In this document: piece by piece, positions 1-7,860 of the stretch | Position numbering within the stretch: position 1 is the stretch's first letter | Layout: the number at the start of each line of letters is the position of its first letter | Assembly: GCF_947493125.1 (NCBI RefSeq) | Contig: NZ_CANLQB010000006.1 | Location: forward strand, 186,001 to 250,000 | Reading direction: 5' to 3' | Source: an uncultured Roseobacter sp. | GTDB lineage: Bacteria; Pseudomonadota; Alphaproteobacteria; Rhodobacterales; Rhodobacteraceae | Length of the DNA stretch: 64,000 nt | The notes under the pieces: generated by a model | The model's input: only the letters and a program-made list of their open reading frames with translations | Told to the model about the DNA's origin: nothing | Databases searched by the model: none | Program-made: the position numbers and the translations under genes

Positions 1-264
1 GTTTGGTGTGACGGGTTGCGGCGCGATTTTGCGCCGGGTGAGAAGCTGAAACTGGCGCCGGGCGAGAGTGTCACGCTGATGCCCGGCGACTGGCATGCCT
101 TCTGGGGCGAAGGCGGCGATGTGCTGATCGGCGAGGTCTCGACCGTGAACGATGATGAGACCGACAACATCTTCCGCGAGCCCATCGGGCGCTTTGCAGA
201 GATAGAAGAGGATGTCGCCCCGACACATCTGCTGGTGAGCGATTACAGAGGCTGGCTGATGTAG
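1..264 (+). CDS. D-lyxose ketol-isomerase-like protein, C-terminal part (5' truncated by window edge)
   Basis: The open frame runs in from base 1 without a start and ends at a TAG at 262-264. The visible 87 residues are a cupin half: a metal-site-like segment PGDWHAFWGEGG is followed by GEVSTVNDDETDN and EPIGRFAEIEED, the signature I associate with D-lyxose ketol-isomerases of the YdaE type, and the protein ends normally a few residues after LLVSDY. Members are cytoplasmic metal-dependent cupins that interconvert D-lyxose and D-xylulose. The TTG at base 16 is internal and should not be taken as the start. The upstream context is outside the window, so operon partners are unknown. Confidence 0.7.
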   Translation, partial: VWCDGLRRDFAPGEKLKLAPGESVTLMPGDWHAFWGEGGDVLIGEVSTVNDDETDNIFREPIGRFAEIEEDVAPTHLLVSDYRGWLM

Positions 265-436
265 TCCACAGAACCTGCGTCACTTCTACAGCGCATCCGC
301 GTCCTTAAAAAGGATGGGACAGGCAAAGCACCGCCGATGCCAGGCCATGCTCGCAAAACGGGAGGCTGGCGTGGCCTTGCAGGCCGGGTACACTCACCGG
401 CGAGTCAGCTCCGACCCATGAACCAAAGGACCCGCC

Positions 437-2392
437 ATGTCGATGTCTCTCAACCGCCGCGGTTTTCTTGCAAGCACCGCAGGCTTCATTGCGCTGCACC
501 CGTTCTCGGCCAACGCCACCACCAATCAGGCGCATCTGCGTATCATGGAAACGACCGACCTGCATGTGCATGTGTTTCCCTACGACTACTATAGTGACAA
601 GCCGGTCGACACGGTTGGGCTGGCGCGGACGGCGTCGCTCATCCAGAGCATTCGCGATGAGGCCTCGAACGCGCTGTTGATCGACAATGGCGACTTCCTG
701 CAAGGCAATCCGATGGGCGACTACATCGCCTATGAGCGCGGGATGAAGGAAGGCGACATGCACCCCGTCATCCAGGCGATGAACTCTCTGGGCTTCGATG
801 CGTCAACGCTGGGCAATCACGAGTTCAACTATGGGCTGGACTTCCTGATGAAGGCACTGGCACGCGCAGATTTCCCGGTGGTCAGCGCGAATGTGGCGCT
901 GGAGCTTGGCAGCGATCCGACCAAGGACAAAACGCTCATACCGCCCTATGTGATCTTGGATCACGCCGTCACGGATGGTGCCGGGGCGGAGCACCCTATC
1001 AAGGTCGGCCTGATCGGTTTCGTACCGCCACAGATCATGACGTGGGATCGCCGCCATCTGGAAGGCAAAGTGCAGGCGCGCGACATTCTGGAGACCGCGC
1101 AGGCCTACCTGCCGCAGATGAAGGAAGAGGGGGCGGATATCATCGTTGCGCTTTCGCATTCCGGGATCGGGTCACCCAACGCGACAGAGGGCATGGAAAA
1201 CGCTGCGGTACCGCTGGCCGGGCTCGACGGTGTCGACGCCATTCTGACCGGGCACAGTCACCTCGTCTTCCCGTCGTCAGAATATGATGGTTTTTCGGGC
1301 GTGGATGTGGGGGCCGGGACCGTCATGGGTACCCCTGCTACCATGGGCGGCTTCTGGGGTAGCCATATGGGGCTGATCGACCTGCTCATCGAAAAGGAGG
1401 GTGGCGAATGGCGCGTGGTCTCAGCCGCCTCCGAGGCACGGCCGATCTCGAAGCGCAACGAAGACCGCAGCGTGACCGCGCTGGTCGACAGCGACCCGAA
1501 GGTGCTCGCCTCCGTCCAGACCGAGCATGACGCGACCCTGGCCTATGTGCGCCGCGCGGTGGGCAAAACGGATGCGCCGTTGCACAGCTATTTCGCGCTG
1601 GTGGCAGACGATCCGTCCGTGCAGATCGTCTCCATCGCACAGATGTGGTATATCGAACAGATGCTGAAGGGGACCAAGCACGAAGGCCTGCCCCTCCTCT
1701 CGGCGGCGGCTCCCTTCAAGGCCGGTGGCCGCGGCGGGCCAGAGTATTTCACGGATGTGCCCGCGGGGGACGTGGCGATCAAGAATGTCGCGGATCTTTA
1801 TCTCTATCCCAATACCGCGCGGGCCGTCCGGGTCACGGGGCAGCAGGTGAAAGACTGGCTGGAACGATCCGCCGGTATTTTCAACCGAGTTGAGCCGGGC
1901 GCACAGGACGCGCCGCTGATCAACACATCTTTCCCGAGCTACAATTTCGACATAATCGACGGAGTGTCTTACCAGATCGACCTGTCGCAACCTTCGAAAT
2001 ACGATACCAAAGGCGAAGTGTTGGATGCGTCCGCCAATCGTATCGTGAACCTGACCTACAATGGCCAGCCGCTGGACATGAAAGCGGAGTTCATCGTTGC
2101 CACCAACAACTATCGCGCGGGAGGAGGCGGGAACTTCCCCGGAGCGACGCCCGAGACGGTCATCTTCGAAGGGCCGGACACCAACCGCGATGTAATCGTG
2201 CGCTACATCGTCGAGAAGGGCACCATCAGCCCAAGGGCGGATGGCAACTGGTCCTTCACATCGATGGAGGACACCACCGTATTGTTCGACACCGGACCCG
2301 CCGCGAAGGCCTATCTGAACCAGGTGAATGCGCAGATTGAGGCCGCTGGCGACGGGCCAGATGGCTTCGCACGGTTCCGCATCTCACTTTAA
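437..2392 (+). CDS. cpdB: Bifunctional 2',3'-cyclic-nucleotide 2'-phosphodiesterase/3'-nucleotidase, Tat-exported
   Basis: 651 residues, the usual CpdB size. The N-terminus carries a twin-arginine signal (NRRGFLAS followed by a hydrophobic stretch and SANA cleavage-like site), so it should be folded before export to the periplasm. The metallophosphatase domain follows with its motif series TTDLHVH (about residue 38), DNGDFLQG, GNHEFNYG, ALSHSGIG and TGHSHLVFP, the expected dimetal ligands. From about residue 390 a 5'-nucleotidase C-terminal substrate domain is visible, ending in NNYRAGGGGNFPG. The family hydrolyses 2',3'-cyclic nucleotides and 3'-nucleotides to release nucleoside and phosphate. 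It stands alone, with 173 bp of leader and no co-directional partner closer than 124 bp. Confidence 0.88.
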   Translation: MSMSLNRRGFLASTAGFIALHPFSANATTNQAHLRIMETTDLHVHVFPYDYYSDKPVDTVGLARTASLIQSIRDEASNALLIDNGDFLQGNPMGDYIAYERGMKEGDMHPVIQAMNSLGFDASTLGNHEFNYGLDFLMKALARADFPVVSANVALELGSDPTKDKTLIPPYVILDHAVTDGAGAEHPIKVGLIGFVPPQIMTWDRRHLEGKVQARDILETAQAYLPQMKEEGADIIVALSHSGIGSPNATEGMENAAVPLAGLDGVDAILTGHSHLVFPSSEYDGFSGVDVGAGTVMGTPATMGGFWGSHMGLIDLLIEKEGGEWRVVSAASEARPISKRNEDRSVTALVDSDPKVLASVQTEHDATLAYVRRAVGKTDAPLHSYFALVADDPSVQIVSIAQMWYIEQMLKGTKHEGLPLLSAAAPFKAGGRGGPEYFTDVPAGDVAIKNVADLYLYPNTARAVRVTGQQVKDWLERSAGIFNRVEPGAQDAPLINTSFPSYNFDIIDGVSYQIDLSQPSKYDTKGEVLDASANRIVNLTYNGQPLDMKAEFIVATNNYRAGGGGNFPGATPETVIFEGPDTNRDVIVRYIVEKGTISPRADGNWSFTSMEDTTVLFDTGPAAKAYLNQVNAQIEAAGDGPDGFARFRISL

Positions 2393-2516
2393 TCGAGCTG
2401 GAACGGGCGTCGGGTGCATCAATTGCGTGACGCGACATCCGTTTCGACCAGTTGTCCGGGAGAGCGGGCCGTGAGAGAAAGGTGTCTCTGCCCGATGGCT
2501 GGACAAAAGACCTGAG

Positions 2517-2999
2517 ATGCAAACGAGTTTCGCCGCGCCTGCGTTGCGCACGCTTCAGCATTACCTGGACCGCTGCGCGCATCTGCTGCACTGCATCGGA
2601 CGCGCGCCGAACCCTGCAAACTTGCTGAGCACGCAACTTGCCGCCGACAGCTTTGACACGGGCACCCATCTGGCCATCGCGATCCAGTTCGCGGCCCGTG
2701 CGGCGGGACCACCCGCGGGTATGGGCGTGCCAGAGATCCCGAAGGAGACGAATGTACCCCGCCTGCTGCAATACCAGCAGGATGTTGCGGTTCTGATTGG
2801 CCGGATCGCACCGGACCAATTGCGCTATGTTGTGTCACATACGGCCGGTGAGGCCACGCTCTCTCAGGAGCCGGACGATTATGTGATCCGCTTTGCTTTG
2901 CCGAATATGATTTTCCATATGTCGATGGCCTATGCTGCGCTTCGGCTCAACGGGCTTGCTTTGGGCAAGGCGGATTTCGACGGGCTGCACAAATACTGA
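2517..2999 (+). CDS. DUF1993 family protein (DinB-like four-helix fold)
   Basis: 160 residues with the DUF1993 pattern: an N-terminal helix with a LQHYLDRCAHLLH-like segment, a central LAIAIQFAARAA helix followed by a Pro-rich turn, then LLQYQQDVAVLIGRI, and a C-terminal PNMIFHMSMAYAALR helix ending in GKADFDGLHKY. DUF1993 proteins are small cytoplasmic proteins with a DinB/YfiT-like helical fold and no established function. The ATG at 2517 gives the normal N-terminus of the family. It is 124 bp downstream of cpdB and is probably its own transcription unit, with a weak hairpin at 3042-3065 after it. Confidence 0.75.
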   Translation: MQTSFAAPALRTLQHYLDRCAHLLHCIGRAPNPANLLSTQLAADSFDTGTHLAIAIQFAARAAGPPAGMGVPEIPKETNVPRLLQYQQDVAVLIGRIAPDQLRYVVSHTAGEATLSQEPDDYVIRFALPNMIFHMSMAYAALRLNGLALGKADFDGLHKY

Positions 3000-3041
3000 G
3001 CGGTTGGACAGCGAGCAAAACTGCCGCGCGAACCTTGAAAA

Positions 3042-3065
3042 GGTGGCAAAGCTTTGCACGCCACC
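3042..3065 (+). terminator. Weak stem-loop after the DUF1993 gene
   Basis: GGTGGC at 3042-3047 pairs with GCCACC at 3060-3065, with a small inner GC/GC extension. There is no following T-run, so this is at best a weak terminator separating the DUF1993 gene from the guanidine riboswitch leader. Confidence 0.25.
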
Positions 3066-3159
3066 GGGCATACTGCACGATCTTTAGGCAGTTACTTAGA
3101 ACATTGGTCGCCGAACCACTGTTTTTGTTGGCACTGGCCGGAAAGGCCGACTTTGATAG

Positions 3160-3276
3160 TCGTGCAGGATATCTAGGGTTCCGCTTCACTATGAAGGCTT
3201 GGTCCGAGAGATATCGCTGTCCGGCGAAAGACCGGGCAGTACACGGCGGGGCAAAATCCCGGGAGGCTACTGCGCT
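3160..3276 (+). promoter_or_regulatory. Guanidine-I (ykkC subtype 1) riboswitch
   Basis: The leader contains the invariant blocks of the guanidine-I aptamer in order: CTAGGGTTCCG at 3173-3183, GGTCCGAGAGA at 3201-3211, and ACACGGCGGGGCAAAATCCC starting at 3241 followed by GGGAGG. Spacing between blocks (a variable helix at 3213-3238 pairs GCTGTCCGG with CCGGGCAGT through GCGAAAGA) fits the family. The aptamer ends about 70 bp before an ABC importer gene. Guanidine-I riboswitches turn on guanidine export or degradation genes when guanidinium binds, so it identifies the substrate of the operon below. Confidence 0.93.
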
Positions 3277-3279
3277 GGT

Positions 3280-3316
3280 TTGACCCGCGCTCCGCTCATG
3301 CCCTCCACGCGGTCAA
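3280..3316 (+). promoter_or_regulatory. Possible expression-platform stem of the guanidine riboswitch
   Basis: TTGACC-C-GCG (3280-3289) can pair with CGCGGTCAA (3308-3316), with one bulged C. The stem lies between the aptamer and the ribosome-binding region GGGGA of the gene at 3347. No T-run follows, so a translational or Rho-dependent mechanism is more likely than intrinsic termination. Pairing was found by eye only. Confidence 0.35.
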
Positions 3317-3346
3317 TCCATTCGACACAAACAATGGGGACCGAAG

Positions 3347-4393
3347 ATGAAGAAACTTGTATCACTCACCGCAGCCGCGCTGTGCCTGGCCACCTCCGGG
3401 ATGGCGCAGGAAAAGACCGATTTCAAGGTCGCCTGGTCGATCTACGTGGGCTGGATGCCGTGGGGCTATCTCGAAGAGAGCGGCATCATGGACAAATGGG
3501 CCGACAAATACGGCATCGACGTCGAGATCGTGCAGATCAACGACTACATCGAGTCGATCAACCAATACACGGCTGGCCAGTTTGACGGCGTGTCCGCCAC
3601 CAATATGGACACCCTGTCGATCCCGTCGGGCGGCGGTGTGGACACCACCGCGCTGATCGTGGGCGACTATTCCAACGGCAATGACGCGGTGATCATCAAG
3701 GGCGAAGGCGATCTGGCCAGCCTCGTGGACAAGCCCGTCAATCTGGTGGAGCTTTCGGTCTCGCACTACTTGCTCGCCCGCGGGCTCGACAGCGCGGGGC
3801 TTTCCGAGGCAGATTTGGGCGGCGTGATCAACACCTCGGACGCGGATATGATCGCGGCCTTCGCCACCGATGACGTGCAGGCAGTGGTGACCTGGAACCC
3901 GCTGGTCTCCTCGATCCTCGAAGACCCGTCCGCCAACAAGCTCTTTGACAGCTCGGACATCCCCGGCGAGATCATCGACCTGATGGTGGTGAACACCGAA
4001 ACGCTGGCGGCGAATCCCGACTTCGGCAAGGCGATGGTGGGCGCGTGGTATGAGGTCATGGGGCTCATGGCCGCCGGTGACGAAGAGGTGCTGACCGCGA
4101 TGGCCGAGGCCTCGGGCACCGATCTCGCAGGCTACAAAGCCCAGCTCGCCTCGACCGAGATGTTCTATGACCCCGCCGAGGCAGTGGCCTTCACCTCCAG
4201 CGCAGAGCTGCCAAAGACGATGGTCAGCGTGGCCGAGTTCCTCTTTGACAAGGGCATCCTGGGCGAAGGCGCGCCCTCGGCGGATTTCGTGGGCGTGGCC
4301 TATCCCGATGGAAGCACCACGGGCGACGAGAACAACGTGATGTTCCGGTTTGATACGACCTACATGCAAATGGCCGCCGACGGCGCGCTCTGA
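3347..4393 (+). CDS. ABC importer periplasmic substrate-binding protein, probably for guanidine
   Basis: 348 residues with a Sec signal peptide (MKKLVSLTAAALCLATSGMA-Q). The mature protein is an NMT1/TauA/SsuA-like type II binding protein: KVAWSIYVGWMPWGYLEESG at the start of lobe 1, IESINQYTAGQFDGVSATN, then DAVIIKGEG and AVVTWNPLVS segments around the ligand cleft. This branch is commonly found beside urea carboxylase or guanidine genes. It is the first gene after the guanidine-I riboswitch and is followed by its permease and ATPase. The substrate is inferred from the riboswitch and the ureohydrolase in the same operon, not from residues in the pocket. Riboswitch control of translation or elongation is expected. 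Confidence 0.85.
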   Translation: MKKLVSLTAAALCLATSGMAQEKTDFKVAWSIYVGWMPWGYLEESGIMDKWADKYGIDVEIVQINDYIESINQYTAGQFDGVSATNMDTLSIPSGGGVDTTALIVGDYSNGNDAVIIKGEGDLASLVDKPVNLVELSVSHYLLARGLDSAGLSEADLGGVINTSDADMIAAFATDDVQAVVTWNPLVSSILEDPSANKLFDSSDIPGEIIDLMVVNTETLAANPDFGKAMVGAWYEVMGLMAAGDEEVLTAMAEASGTDLAGYKAQLASTEMFYDPAEAVAFTSSAELPKTMVSVAEFLFDKGILGEGAPSADFVGVAYPDGSTTGDENNVMFRFDTTYMQMAADGAL

Positions 4394-4401
4394 AGGACAG
4401 G

Positions 4402-4423
4402 GCCCGGGCCTTCGGGGCCGGGC
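4402..4423 (+). promoter_or_regulatory. Intercistronic stem-loop between binding-protein and permease genes
   Basis: GCCCGG (4402-4407) pairs with CCGGGC (4418-4423) around a UUCG-containing loop in the 39-bp gap. Such stem-loops behind binding-protein genes often stabilise the upstream message and reduce read-through, giving excess binding protein over membrane subunits. That role is inferred. Confidence 0.4.
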
Positions 4424-4432
4424 TGCCCCCCC

Positions 4433-5245
4433 ATGCGGATCATCAATATCAAACCGGGCCGGCCGCTTGCGGTGTTTCTGATGCTCCTGCCCTTCGTAGC
4501 GGTCTTTGTGGCCTATGCCATCGGGTCCGAGATCCGCTTGGCCGAGAACCCGTCTGACAAGCTGCTGCCCGCCCCCGGCACGATCTGGGATACCGCATGG
4601 CGTTTGATCACGGAAGCAGACCGGCGCAGCGGGCGAATCCTCTTCTGGCATGACACCGGCGCAAGCCTGATGCGTCTGGGCCTCGGCATAACCATTTCCG
4701 CGCTCACGGCGCTGGTGTTTGCCCTGCTGATCGGGCTCTTGCCGCTGGCGCGCAGCTTTCTGGCGCAGTTCGTCGCGGTCCTGTCTATGATCCCGCCGCT
4801 GGCGCTGTTGCCCATCCTCTTCATCGTCTTCGGTCTGGGAGAGACCTCAAAGGTGGTGCTGATCGTCGTGGGCACCCTGCCCTGTCTGATCCGCGATCTC
4901 GGCCAGCGGGTTGTGGAGCTGCCCCAGGAGCTGCGCGTGAAGGCGCAGACGCTGGGCGCGTCGAGCTGGGTGCTGGCGCTGCGGGTCGCCCTGCCGCAGC
5001 TGATGCCACGGCTCATCCAGGCGGTGCGCTTGCAGATCGGGCCGGCCTGGCTGTTCCTGATCGCGGCAGAGGCCATCGCCTCGGATCTTGGCCTCGGCTA
5101 TCGCATCTTTCTCGTGCGCCGCTATCTGGCGATGGATGTGATCCTCACTTACGTGATCTGGATCACGATCCTTGCCTTTCTGATCGACTGGTCGTTCCGC
5201 TGGGTCTCGCGCCGGGTCTTCCCCTGGGCGGAGGACAGCCTGTGA
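4433..5245 (+). CDS. ABC importer permease, guanidine system
   Basis: 270 residues, typical of SsuC/TauC/NrtB permeases (BPD_transp_1). A first membrane span VFLMLLPFVAVFVAYAIG is followed by a periplasmic loop with LPAPGTIWDTAWRL, then five further spans. The cytoplasmic EAA loop reads RVKAQTLGASSWVLALRVALP around residue 165, the contact point for the ATPase. The gene overlaps the ATPase start by four bases (GTGA), so the two are translationally coupled. Substrate assignment follows the operon context. Confidence 0.85.
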   Translation: MRIINIKPGRPLAVFLMLLPFVAVFVAYAIGSEIRLAENPSDKLLPAPGTIWDTAWRLITEADRRSGRILFWHDTGASLMRLGLGITISALTALVFALLIGLLPLARSFLAQFVAVLSMIPPLALLPILFIVFGLGETSKVVLIVVGTLPCLIRDLGQRVVELPQELRVKAQTLGASSWVLALRVALPQLMPRLIQAVRLQIGPAWLFLIAAEAIASDLGLGYRIFLVRRYLAMDVILTYVIWITILAFLIDWSFRWVSRRVFPWAEDSL

Positions 5246-6012
5246 GCTTCGTCACCGTCCGCAACGTCTTTCAGAGCTACGGGCCGAGACCGATCATCGA
5301 ACGGGTGAATTTCGAGGCCGAAGAAGGCGCGTTCGTCTCGATCGTCGGCGCCTCGGGCTGCGGCAAATCCACCTTTCTACGGTTGCTGCTGGCGCAGGAG
5401 CAGCCGACGCGGGGCGACATCCGGGTTGCCGGAGCCGACCCCGCCCGCGAGCCGGGTCTCGACCGCGGCATCGTCTTCCAGCGCTATTCGGTCTTTCCGC
5501 ATATGACCGTGCGCGAGAACATCGTGGCCGGTGAAAGCTTTCGCCGCCCGTGGGGCCGGTTTTTCGGGGCGGACCGCAAGGCGGCCCTGGCCCGCGCCGA
5601 TGACACATTGGCGCGCATCGGTCTGGATCACGTGGCCGATCAGTATCCCGCGACGCTGTCGGGCGGCATGCAGCAGCGGCTCGCCATCGGGCAGGCGCTG
5701 GTGGCCAAGCCCCGCGTACTGCTACTCGACGAGCCCTTCGGCGCGCTGGACCCCGGCACGCGGCTGTCGATGCATGATTTCCTGCAAGACCTGCGCGCCG
5801 AGACCGGCATGACCGTCTTCATGGTCACCCATGATCTGGAAGAAGCCTTCAAGCTGGGCGACCGGGTGCTGGTCTTCGACAAACCGCGCTGGGACCCGCA
5901 CGACCCCAACCGCTACGGGGCCACCATCACTTACGATTTCGATGCCCGCGATGGCGGCATCCCCTTTCAAACACTCAAGGAGGACACCCATGTTTTGCAG
6001 GCCAACGGATAG
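5242..6012 (+). CDS. ABC importer ATP-binding protein, guanidine system
   Basis: 256 residues, GTG start in a GTGA overlap with the permease stop. Walker A is GASGCGKST near residue 38, Q-loop at IVFQRYSVFP, signature LSGGMQQRLAIGQALV, Walker B VLLLDEPFGALD and switch His in MVTHDLEEAF, all intact. The SsuB/TauB-like enzyme powers import from the cytoplasmic face. The C-terminus has an extra tail containing TYDFDARDGGIPFQTLKED, in which the Shine-Dalgarno sequence of the next gene is embedded. The coding sequences overlap by 23 bp. Confidence 0.88.
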   Translation: MSFVTVRNVFQSYGPRPIIERVNFEAEEGAFVSIVGASGCGKSTFLRLLLAQEQPTRGDIRVAGADPAREPGLDRGIVFQRYSVFPHMTVRENIVAGESFRRPWGRFFGADRKAALARADDTLARIGLDHVADQYPATLSGGMQQRLAIGQALVAKPRVLLLDEPFGALDPGTRLSMHDFLQDLRAETGMTVFMVTHDLEEAFKLGDRVLVFDKPRWDPHDPNRYGATITYDFDARDGGIPFQTLKEDTHVLQANG

Positions 6013-7234
6013 GAGCCGGTCGCACCACCCGCGCGATCAGCGCCACGCAGACCGACGCGCCCACCACCCTGACCTGACCAAACTGCGCGGCTGGAAGGCG
6101 ATGCAGGCCGAAGGCGATCTGCCCGAAACCGGCTGGGAGCAGGAGAAGAAATGGGCGCTGCGCATGGGGCTCACGGGGGCCGACAGCATTGAGGACAAGT
6201 CGATCCCGACCTTTGCGCGCGGCGAGCTGCCGCATTACGCTGGGATCAACACCTTCCTCAAAGCGCCCTACGCCGAGGATGTGACCGAGGTGAAGGATTA
6301 TGACGCGACCGTGCTCGGCATCCCCTTCGACGGCGGCACCACCTACCGGGCGGGCACGCGATTCGGCCCGCAGGGGGTGCGCAAGATCTCGGCCCTCTAC
6401 ACGCCTTACAACTACGAGATGGGGATCGATCTGCGCGAGCAGATGACGCTCTGCGATGCGGGGGATGTGTTCACGATCCCCGCCAATATCGAAAAGACAT
6501 TCGACCAGATCAGCCGGGCGGTGAGCCATGTGGCCTCCTCCGGCTCGCTGCCGATCATGATCGGCGGGGATCATTCCATCGGCTTTCCCTGCGTGCGCGG
6601 CATCGCGGAGTGTACGTCGAAAAAGATCGGGATCGTGCATTTCGACCGCCACGCCGACATCCAGGAGAAAGACCTCGACGAGCGGATGCATACGACACCG
6701 TGGTTCCATTCCACGCTGCTGCCCAACGTGCCCGCGAAGAACCTCGTCCAGGTGGGCATCGGCGGCTGGCAGGTCCCGCGCGAGGCGGTGAAAGTCGCCC
6801 GCGAGCGCGAGACCAACATCATCACCATGGGCGACATGGAGAAGATGGGCGTCGACAAGACCGCCGAGATGGCGCTGGAGATGGCCTGGGACGGGGTCGA
6901 CATGGTCTATATGTCCTTCGACATCGACAGCATCGACTGCGGCTTTGTCCCCGGCACCGGCTGGCCCGAACCGGGCGGGTTCCTGCCGCGCGAAGCGCTG
7001 GCGCTGGCCTCCAAGGTGGCTGCCGAAGGCATCTGCGGGATGGAGCTGGTCGAGGTCGCACCCCCGTACGACCAGTCGGAAATCACGGCCCTCATGGGCA
7101 CGCGGGTGATCGTCGATGTGCTGGGCTCGCTGGTGGCGGCGGGCAAGATGGGCGCGCACAAGCGGCACATCGACAAGCCGGTCAAGATCCCCCATGGCGC
7201 GTTCACGGGAAAGCGGTGGTCCAATGCCACATGA
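5990..7234 (+). CDS. Ureohydrolase (agmatinase/arginase family), probable guanidine hydrolase
   Basis: 414 residues from an ATG six bases after a strong AAGGAGG. The arginase-family metal ligands are all present: GGDHS (His195), HFDRHAD (Asp219, His221, Asp223) and SFDIDSID (Asp311, Asp313). HFDRH instead of the agmatinase HFDAH, and FVPGTGWPEPGGF after the last metal motif, are features I associate with the nickel-dependent guanidine hydrolase branch (GdmH of cyanobacteria), which splits guanidine into urea and ammonium. The riboswitch supports that substrate. The first 27 residues, before DLTKLRGWKAM, look unlike a conserved N-terminus (Arg/His-rich) and may reflect a frame slip or a wrong start. 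Formamidine- or guanidinoacid-specific activity remains possible. Confidence 0.82.
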   Translation: MFCRPTDRSRSHHPRDQRHADRRAHHPDLTKLRGWKAMQAEGDLPETGWEQEKKWALRMGLTGADSIEDKSIPTFARGELPHYAGINTFLKAPYAEDVTEVKDYDATVLGIPFDGGTTYRAGTRFGPQGVRKISALYTPYNYEMGIDLREQMTLCDAGDVFTIPANIEKTFDQISRAVSHVASSGSLPIMIGGDHSIGFPCVRGIAECTSKKIGIVHFDRHADIQEKDLDERMHTTPWFHSTLLPNVPAKNLVQVGIGGWQVPREAVKVARERETNIITMGDMEKMGVDKTAEMALEMAWDGVDMVYMSFDIDSIDCGFVPGTGWPEPGGFLPREALALASKVAAEGICGMELVEVAPPYDQSEITALMGTRVIVDVLGSLVAAGKMGAHKRHIDKPVKIPHGAFTGKRWSNAT

Positions 7235-7655
7235 CATTGTAAACGGCCACATCGGCCACAACCACGACCACCCCGATCACCTGCACAGCCACATGCACGA
7301 GGCCGATGGCGCGGCGGAATTACAGGTCCTGACCGAGCAATTCATCGACGGCTTCATCGCCGCCAAGGACAAGATGTCATACCTGCGCATCGCAGGTGTG
7401 CCCTTGGAAATCGACGCGCCCGGCGGCGGGCCGTCGATGAAACTGGTCGATGTGAAGCTCAGCACCGAATGGCAGGTGGGCACAGCCTCGCCGTCTTTTG
7501 GCTCGCGCGAGCTCAGCTACCTGCCCTATCCCGGCGAGATGGTGACCGAGCGCACCAACATGGGCCTCATCTACGTCTCGATTGACGCCAAACAGGTCAC
7601 GGACCTGCGCACGTTTTTGCAAACCCACCCCGCTTCTGGAAAGGACGCCATATGA
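7224..7655 (+). CDS. His-rich protein of unknown function in the guanidine operon
   Basis: 143 residues; the ATG overlaps the ureohydrolase end by 11 bp, and a longer upstream frame is only overlap. The N-terminal 25 residues carry nine histidines (HDIVNGHIGHNHDHPDH then LHSHMHE), a typical Ni/Zn/Co-binding tail. The rest (about 30-140) is a compact alpha/beta domain with LQVLTEQFIDGFIAAKDK, a conserved-looking PGGGPSMKLVDVKLSTEWQVG segment and YLPYPGEMVTERTNMGLIYVS. I do not recognise the family. Position directly behind a probable Ni-dependent hydrolase suggests a metallochaperone or metal store, which is inference. Confidence 0.75.
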   Translation: MPHDIVNGHIGHNHDHPDHLHSHMHEADGAAELQVLTEQFIDGFIAAKDKMSYLRIAGVPLEIDAPGGGPSMKLVDVKLSTEWQVGTASPSFGSRELSYLPYPGEMVTERTNMGLIYVSIDAKQVTDLRTFLQTHPASGKDAI

Positions 7656-7813
7656 AGTATTTCACACCCCTGCCCGCCCTGCTGGCCGCCACCCCGGCCT
7701 TGGCGCACCACGAAGCCGAGATCGCCGCGACCTCGCCCACAGCTTTGATGACCGGGCTGGCCGTGATTGCATTGGCCGGGCTCGTGGCGTTCAGACAGCG
7801 GCGCACGCGCTGA
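7652..7813 (+). CDS. Small membrane protein with signal peptide and HHE motif, last gene of guanidine operon
   Basis: 53 residues, starting at an ATG that overlaps the previous stop (ATGA). The sequence has a signal peptide (MKYFTPLPALLAATPALA), then HHEAEIAATSP, one membrane span (LMTGLAVIALAGLVAFR) and an RQRRTR cytoplasmic end. It is like the HHE-plus-TM stubs seen in metal-transport and accessory operons. No family is recognised. The short length, perfect coupling and good signal peptide support that it is real. Confidence 0.6.
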   Translation: MKYFTPLPALLAATPALAHHEAEIAATSPTALMTGLAVIALAGLVAFRQRRTR

Positions 7814-7823
7814 TCACACCCTG

Positions 7824-7851
7824 CGCCAGCCCCTGTCACCGGGGGTTGGCG
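7824..7851. terminator. Bidirectional stem-loop between convergent guanidine operon and SLC13 gene
   Basis: CGCCAGCCCC (7824-7833) pairs over ten positions, one a G-T wobble, with GGGGTTGGCG (7842-7851) around a short loop. It lies 10 bp after the last guanidine gene and just before the end of the opposing gene. No T-run is present on either side. Confidence 0.5.
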
Positions 7852-7860
7852 CCCAAGCGC

